64,000 nucleotides of DNA from Kordiimonas sp. SCSIO 12610. GTDB lineage: Bacteria; Pseudomonadota; Alphaproteobacteria; Sphingomonadales; Kordiimonadaceae. Position numbers and translations under genes: made by a program. Positions 59,008 to 64,000 of this stretch are shown in pieces. The stretch is taken from positions 2,663,001 to 2,727,000 of the forward strand of contig NZ_CP073747.1 of assembly GCF_024398015.1 (NCBI RefSeq), given 5' to 3'. Numbering within the stretch: position 1 is the first letter of the stretch; each line of letters starts with the position of its first letter. The notes below the pieces were generated by a model. It did not search any database and had not been told where the DNA came from. It was given only the letters and a program-made list of their open reading frames with translations.

Positions 59008-62000
59008 TCCCGGCACTAATAAAATGGTCAATCGACAACCGCTTCCTCGTTTTGCTGCTGACAACACTCTTGCTCGGCACAGGCATTTATGCCGTCAAGG
59101 AAACCCCGCTGGACGCCATTCCAGATTTATCAGATGTTCAGGTTATTGTGAGAACCAATTACCCTGGGCAAGCCCCTCAGGTCGTTGAGGATCAAGTTAC
59201 CTACCCGCTTACCACAGCTATGATGTCTGTCCCGAAGGCAACAACAGTACGTGGCTTGTCTTTCTTTGGAGATAGCTATGTTTATATTCTGTTTGAAGAT
59301 AATACCGACCTCTACTGGGCACGTTCAAGGGTTCTAGAATATCTCAATCAGGTTACAGATCAGCTGCCGGAAGGTGTGCGGCCGGCACTCGGCCCCGATG
59401 CAACAGGCGTGGGCTGGATATATCAATATGCCCTCAAGGATACCTCAGGAACACGCAATCTTGCGGATCTAACCAGTATTCAAAACTGGTTCCTGCGATT
59501 TGAACTGCAAACCGTACCAGGCGTTTCTGAGGTCGCAACCGTTGGTGGGTTGGTTCGGCAATATCAGGTCGTTCTCGATCCATCCAAAATGCGTATTTTC
59601 AATCTCACATTCGCGGAAGTAAGAAACGCTATCAGAGAGGCTAATGGTGAAGTTGGTGGTTCAGTTGTTGAACTTGCAGAAGCGGAATATTTGGTCCGAG
59701 CCAAAGGCTATATCAAAGACCTTGATGACCTGAGGCAAATACCAATCTCAATGCCTATAAATGGCACACCACTCCTTCTCAAGGACGTTGCCGATATCTC
59801 AGTTGGGCCGCAAATACGCCGCGCCGTTGGCGAACTAAACGGTGAAGGCGAAGCAGTTGGCAGTGTTGTGATTATCCGATCTGGCGAGAATGCGCTTAAA
59901 ACCATTGCTGCTGTTAAAAACAAGTTAGAAGAAATTCAATCAGGGCTGCCTGAAGGTGTAGAGGTCATAACCACTTATGATCGCTCGGGCCTTATCAATC
60001 GCGCGGTCGATAATCTCAGCGAAAAACTAGTGGAAGAGTTTATTGTCGTAGCACTCGCGTGTGCATTATTCCTTCTGCACTTCCGATCATCACTGGTGAT
60101 TGTGCTAACGCTACCACTTGGTATCTTGGCTGCCTTCATTGTTATGTATATGCAAGGCATCAATGCAAATATCATGTCACTCGGCGGCATTGCAATAGCG
60201 ATTGGCGCAATGGTGGACGCTGCGATTGTTATGATTGAGGCGTTACACCGAAGATTGGAAAAAGAAGCACTAACTGAAGACAATCGATGGCGCATCGTTA
60301 AACAGGTTTGTGTTGAGGTTGGGCCTGCACTCTTTTTCTCACTAATTATCATCACCGTCAGTTTCATGCCTGTATTTGCACTCGAAGCTCAAGAAGGACG
60401 ACTCTTCAAACCTCTTGCCTTCACAAAAACCTATGCGATGGCAGCGGCGGCTATTTTGTCTATTACACTTGTGCCCGTACTGATGGGATATTTTATCCGC
60501 GGTAAGATGAAGCCAGAGACATCTAACCCACTCAACAGAATACTGCTTGCAGGATACCGCGCTGTTTTAAATGTGACATTAGCGGCTCCCAAAACAGCCC
60601 TTGTTGTCGCGCTACTCGCGACGGTATCAGCAGCCTATCCTCTTAACCGTCTCGGTAGTGAGTTTATGCCTGACCTCAATGAAGGGGATTTCCTCTATAT
60701 GCCCGTTGCTTTTCCAGGCGTGTCGATCGGCAAATCCCGTGAACTGGTGCAACAAACCAACAAACTCATCATGACAGTTCCAGAGGTACAGAGCGTTTAC
60801 GGTAAATCAGGCCGTGCACTCACGGCTACAGACCCCGCCCCTCTTACAATGACCGAAACAAATGTTCAGCTAAAACCTCGATCTGAATGGCGCGAAGGTA
60901 TGACGATTGAGCGCATCCGGGCTGAACTCGACCGGATAGTAAATGTGCCTGGCTTAACAAATGCATGGGTGATGCCAATCAAAGGCCGGATCGATATGCT
61001 AGCTACAGGTATTCGCACGCCCATAGGTATTAAAGTTTCCGGTGAAGATTTAAACGTTATTGATGAGATTGGTGAAACCATTGAATTTGCCTTACGTGAT
61101 TTGCCGGGCACATCATCCGTTTATGCAGAACGTGTTGTCGGCGGGCGCTATCTTGAGGTGGATATCAGGCGCGCGGATGCAGCACGCTACGGTATGTCAG
61201 TAGCAGCAGTGCAAGATGTTGTCCGTTCAGCAATTGGCGGTGCGGTTGTAAGCCAGAGTGTTGAAGGCTTGGAGCGCTACCCCATAAACCTCAGGTTCCC
61301 ACGCAGTGTTCGTGACAGTGTAGAGGATTTAGGCAATTTACCAATCGTAACACCTACTGGCGCACATATTCCCCTGAAGACACTCGTGGATATAAACCTT
61401 GTTGACGGTCCCGGTATGATCCGCAGCGAGAATGCACGACTGAGTGGCTGGGTTTTCATCGATATTACAGGTATTGATGTTGGCACTTATGTCGCAAACG
61501 CCAAAGAACGTTTAAATACATTTCTTACAATACCACCAGGGTACTCGATCGGGTGGTCGGGACAATTCGAGTATATCGAACGCGCCAAAGAACGCCTGAG
61601 CCTTATCATTCCGGTTACACTTATTCTGATTGTCCTTGTCCTGTTTCTGGTATTCAGGCGCTTTATGGACGTGGCAATTGTAATGCTGAGCCTTCCGCTC
61701 GCCCTCACGGGCAGCTTCTGGTTCCTCTATTTACTTGGTTATAATCTCTCGATCGCCGTTGCCGTTGGTATGATCGCGCTTGCAGGTGTCGCTGTTGAGA
61801 CAGGTGTTGTCATGCTCGTGTTCCTGCACACGACCTATAAGGACCACAAGAAGGACCAAAAAACGCCATTTGATCTAAAAGCGGCGGTTATGGACGGCGC
61901 ACTCCTGAGGTTAAGACCTATTATGATGACTGTAATTACAGTCATCGTCGGCTTGATCCCGATTATGTACGGGACAGGAACTGGATCAGAGGTGATGCAG

Positions 62001-62102
62001 CGTATCGCAGCGCCCATGGTTGGCGGTATGATTACAGCAACGGTTTTGACCCTTATTGTTATACCAGCAGTGTTTTACCTCTGGATGGATAAGTCCCGAT
62101 AA
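59004..62102 (+). CDS. cusA: CusA-type heavy-metal efflux RND permease (copper/silver)
   Basis: The 1032-aa inner-membrane proton antiporter belongs to the HME-RND group. Standard segments are ETPLDAIPDLSDVQVIVRTN, YPGQAPQVVEDQVTYPLT, and 12 membrane helices in two sets. The three Met residues that carry Cu(I)/Ag(I) in E. coli CusA are present and identically spaced: M566 (FLYMPVAFPG), M616 (PLTMTETNVQ) and M665 (RIDMLATGIR). This supports CusA over CzcA specificity. The gene ends the operon and is followed by IS6 relic D. Confidence 0.93.
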   Translation: MIPALIKWSIDNRFLVLLLTTLLLGTGIYAVKETPLDAIPDLSDVQVIVRTNYPGQAPQVVEDQVTYPLTTAMMSVPKATTVRGLSFFGDSYVYILFEDNTDLYWARSRVLEYLNQVTDQLPEGVRPALGPDATGVGWIYQYALKDTSGTRNLADLTSIQNWFLRFELQTVPGVSEVATVGGLVRQYQVVLDPSKMRIFNLTFAEVRNAIREANGEVGGSVVELAEAEYLVRAKGYIKDLDDLRQIPISMPINGTPLLLKDVADISVGPQIRRAVGELNGEGEAVGSVVIIRSGENALKTIAAVKNKLEEIQSGLPEGVEVITTYDRSGLINRAVDNLSEKLVEEFIVVALACALFLLHFRSSLVIVLTLPLGILAAFIVMYMQGINANIMSLGGIAIAIGAMVDAAIVMIEALHRRLEKEALTEDNRWRIVKQVCVEVGPALFFSLIIITVSFMPVFALEAQEGRLFKPLAFTKTYAMAAAAILSITLVPVLMGYFIRGKMKPETSNPLNRILLAGYRAVLNVTLAAPKTALVVALLATVSAAYPLNRLGSEFMPDLNEGDFLYMPVAFPGVSIGKSRELVQQTNKLIMTVPEVQSVYGKSGRALTATDPAPLTMTETNVQLKPRSEWREGMTIERIRAELDRIVNVPGLTNAWVMPIKGRIDMLATGIRTPIGIKVSGEDLNVIDEIGETIEFALRDLPGTSSVYAERVVGGRYLEVDIRRADAARYGMSVAAVQDVVRSAIGGAVVSQSVEGLERYPINLRFPRSVRDSVEDLGNLPIVTPTGAHIPLKTLVDINLVDGPGMIRSENARLSGWVFIDITGIDVGTYVANAKERLNTFLTIPPGYSIGWSGQFEYIERAKERLSLIIPVTLILIVLVLFLVFRRFMDVAIVMLSLPLALTGSFWFLYLLGYNLSIAVAVGMIALAGVAVETGVVMLVFLHTTYKDHKKDQKTPFDLKAAVMDGALLRLRPIMMTVITVIVGLIPIMYGTGTGSEVMQRIAAPMVGGMITATVLTLIVIPAVFYLWMDKSR

Positions 62103-62155
62103 AACGTTGGTATAATTATGCTAATATATTGAGATTATCCAATTCTCGGTAATGA

Positions 62156-62645
62156 TTCATACCCGTTTTCCACGGTCACTTTGTAATGTTGAGGTCCTGC
62201 TCCATGAGCACGGTATCGAGTTTTATCACGAAAGCATCCGTCTTTGGGTTGAGTGACTTGAACACTGTTCACAGGCAAAATTCGGGATCAAAGGTCGAGC
62301 TATATATGAAAGCTGACACAGTGGAAATGGCGAGACGCCCTACATGTTGCAAACCGTTGATCATGTTGGTGAGGCGCTGGCAGCTTATGTCACAAAGAAA
62401 CGTGATAAAGCTCCAGCTTTGAAACCTATCAAAAAAACCGTGAAACGATATTGATCACATCAACCGTAATCACAGACAAGCTTGATATATGGTGTCGAAC
62501 AGAGAACGACAAATAAATAACCGCACTACTTTTAAGCAATACCGTTCCGAAGTTCTTTCGGTTTGGCGTCAACTTGCTGAATTCTTTACATGTAAATCAT
62601 GGCTTACAGTGTAATTCGAGACTGATGGGCATTAAACTGACAGCT
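62156..62645 (+). mobile_element. IS6-family relic D, heavily decayed
   Basis: Broken frames encode IS6 transposase pieces: RFPRSLCNVEVLLHEHGIEF, YHESIRLWVE then a stop, NGETPYMLQTVDHVGEALAA, YVTKKRDKAPALKPIKKTVK, then a degenerate C-terminus. This copy retains part of the middle lost from relic C. It ends in ATTAAACTGACAGC at about 62645, 17 bp from the DUF885 stop. It is not capable of coding for transposase. Confidence 0.75.
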
Positions 62646-62661
62646 TCGATTAACTGTGCCT

Positions 62662-63891
62662 TCACCTAAGTTTTCCCAAAACAACTGTATGAATGTCAGC
62701 GAACTGATATTCGGGATTCGATTGCTTTAAATTTTCAATCTCTCTCAGTATCATGGCCTTACCATATACATAGGTAATGACCTGAACAGGCCAATTGTGA
62801 ATACGGGCAATTTCACGGTCCATAATATCTTGTTGTGAAGGAATATAGTGCATCCATACACTACGCGCCTGTTCATCCGACCAACCTTCAAAATGAATAC
62901 CAATGTCTAAAAGAACCCGTACAGCCCGCATTTCCTGCCAATCCAAAGCATACTCGAAACTAGAGCTATCGGTATATAACCCTAGTTCACGCCCCAGTGT
63001 TTCGACATACGCCCCCCATCCTTCTGCAAATACCGTAGACTGCACAACTGAGGGTAAATCACAGGTAGGGTGTTCCTCAAAATAGGAAAACTGGTAGTGA
63101 TGTCCGGGGTTGGCTTCATGGAGGTAGAGCCAATCCATATGTTTTTCCGGTAAGGTATCCGATGATAAATGATAGGTAAATTGTTTCATGGCTCCATTAT
63201 AAAAACCCGGAGCAGGAAAGCTTTTTGGTAAATTCGACTTAACAATCTTAATCTGCTCGGGAACAAAGTTTTTAACAATTACTTCCTGTAAGTTTTGCCT
63301 GACTATTCTGTCGCGCTTCTTAAAAGCTGCGAGTATGGCTGCGTGATCATTGCCAGAGAATTCTTTGTTATTTTCGGCGAGACCAAGTGCGTTAATCCGG
63401 GACCGCTTTATCTCAGCATCACGCAGTTCATTATAAGCGATCGCCTTCAAATCGTCAGTTGAAATATCAGACATCAACCAGCTTTTCAGCCAGTGCAAAT
63501 ACCAATCTTTTCCATGTCCAAGCGCAGCAAATTGGCCTGAATAATGGCCTTTATTCTGCGCAACTTTATTCGTCAATTCAATGCGATCTAGGGCCAGCTG
63601 TGTAATGTATTTCATATCAGCCAACAAATCTCTACGACACTGACTACCTTGCGCCTCATACCGTTTTAGTCTGGATAGGTAGATCTTCAGTTTGTCACTG
63701 GCTTCTTTTCCAACCGGCTCCATCGCATACCAGAAGTTACCAAAATCCATCGGAACCGTTAAAGAAACGTAACGATCAAATTGATTGCGTAGTGTTTCCA
63801 GCTCATCAGCGAGTGATGGTGACACCGACACAGAAAAAGAGAATAAAAGACTAATGAGAGGTTTCTTGAAGTATGCGTTAAATGAAATCAT
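62662..63891 (-). CDS. DUF885-family secreted metallopeptidase-like protein
   Basis: The 409-aa protein has a signal peptide (LISLLFSFSVSVSPSLADEL) and the DUF885 hallmarks LYLHEANPGHHYQFSYFEEH and FAEGWGAYVETLGRELGLY, plausible zinc-binding and catalytic elements. The family is usually near 550-600 aa; here both the N-terminal part and the C-terminal end look short. The last residues (FADIHTVVLGKLR) stop where family members normally continue for about 20 more, and an IS6 relic begins 17 bp on, so the end may have been clipped. Its start overlaps the AraC-type gene stop by 4 bp. Confidence 0.82.
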   Translation of the reverse strand: MISFNAYFKKPLISLLFSFSVSVSPSLADELETLRNQFDRYVSLTVPMDFGNFWYAMEPVGKEASDKLKIYLSRLKRYEAQGSQCRRDLLADMKYITQLALDRIELTNKVAQNKGHYSGQFAALGHGKDWYLHWLKSWLMSDISTDDLKAIAYNELRDAEIKRSRINALGLAENNKEFSGNDHAAILAAFKKRDRIVRQNLQEVIVKNFVPEQIKIVKSNLPKSFPAPGFYNGAMKQFTYHLSSDTLPEKHMDWLYLHEANPGHHYQFSYFEEHPTCDLPSVVQSTVFAEGWGAYVETLGRELGLYTDSSSFEYALDWQEMRAVRVLLDIGIHFEGWSDEQARSVWMHYIPSQQDIMDREIARIHNWPVQVITYVYGKAMILREIENLKQSNPEYQFADIHTVVLGKLR

Positions 63892-64000
63892 CTTTGTACT
63901 ATGGCCTTAGTCTGGCGTTTTTTATACTGCGACGCGGTACATTGCATTTGTTCTTTAAAAGCTTTGTTAAATGTTACACGATTTGAAAATCCAGCCTCTA
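63888..64000 (-). CDS. AraC-family transcriptional regulator, C-terminal end (start outside window)
   Basis: The minus strand reads EAGFSNRVTFNKAFKEQMQC, then TASQYKKRQTKAIVQR and a stop. This matches the end of the second AraC helix-turn-helix (GFxxxxxFxxxFKxxxGxxPxxYR). Its TGA overlaps the ATG of the DUF885 gene (ATGA), so the two are one transcription unit. The remainder of the gene lies beyond base 64000. Confidence 0.8.
   Translation of the reverse strand, partial: EAGFSNRVTFNKAFKEQMQCTASQYKKRQTKAIVQR

Noticed and set aside
59975-60367. Open frame antisense to cusA (130 codons)
   Set aside because: It lies wholly inside the conserved RND permease and shows no motif or ribosome-binding site.
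59004-62102. CzcA-type zinc/cobalt/cadmium specificity for the RND permease
   Set aside because: All three CusA methionines are present with 50- and 49-residue spacing, which favours Cu(I)/Ag(I).
1-64000. CRISPR array
   Set aside because: No regularly spaced direct repeats of 24-40 bp were seen, and no cas-like gene is present.

Overview
The window looks like an alphaproteobacterial chromosome, probably marine and moderately AT-rich. The pointers are a tpa-xsc-pta taurine operon with a MocR-type TauR, a SqrR/BigR-type persulfide regulator with its oxidation genes, several large TonB-dependent receptors, and a DUF2474 subunit beside a cyanide-insensitive-type bd oxidase. A Kordiimonadales-like host is a guess from gene content only.

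Layout. (1) 1-15.4 kb is an accessory region. It starts with the catalytic half of a tyrosine recombinase and a Rep_trans-like gene with a damaged or unusual 5' end. Then come an XRE regulator with a palindromic operator, a lipoprotein, a TonB-C protein and a zinc-ribbon protein. A defence block follows: a dGTPase, a dead and a live copy of a PD-(D/E)XK nuclease-like gene around a C5 DNA methyltransferase, and a convergent MvaI/BcnI-type endonuclease. After it lie an AraC regulator, a frameshifted beta-propeller gene, an esterase, an ABM-domain protein and a secreted amidohydrolase. A palindrome (TGCAATTAATTGCA) recurs only in this part, and a tRNA-Ser-3'-end-like sequence lies at about 15.4 kb. 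(2) 15.8-21.8 kb holds a DASS transporter, a TonB receptor and a divergent regulator made of two fused TetR proteins. (3) 22.3-32.2 kb is a taurine-sulfonate module: tpa, xsc and pta, an ATP-grasp protein, then on the other strand tauR, a YeiH-type exporter, a molybdenum sulfite dehydrogenase and its cytochrome c. (4) 32.4-39.6 kb holds a GltS-like transporter, a YtcJ-like amidohydrolase, a COG0523 metal-chaperone GTPase, a TonB receptor and a GntR/FCD regulator, probably tied together by a shared palindromic operator. (5) 39.8-41.5 kb is an acyl-CoA synthetase. (6) 42-55 kb is a sulfide/persulfide oxidation cluster: two 1-Cys peroxiredoxins, a SqrR-like repressor, persulfide dioxygenase, a DUF442-SQR fusion, a SulP transporter, cydAB plus a tiny DUF2474 gene, a secreted DUF442 protein, an alginate-export-type porin, split YeeE/YedE permeases, a Crp/Fnr regulator and a DUF2892 protein. 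(7) 55.9-62.1 kb is a Cus-type copper/silver RND efflux operon. (8) The right edge has a DUF885 protein and the end of an AraC regulator.

Decayed IS6-family copies lie at about 15.0-15.8, 41.5-41.9, 55.1-55.8 and 62.2-62.6 kb. All are in the same orientation and separate the functional blocks; two share the same internal rearrangement.

How the genes fit together (inference): taurine is transaminated to sulfoacetaldehyde, Xsc releases sulfite and acetyl phosphate, Pta makes acetyl-CoA, the sulfite dehydrogenase oxidises sulfite, and YeiH may export sulfur oxyanions. In block 6, SQR passes electrons from sulfide to quinone, the dioxygenase converts persulfide to sulfite, and a sulfide-tolerant bd oxidase could reoxidise the quinol. 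No TauABC importer is visible.
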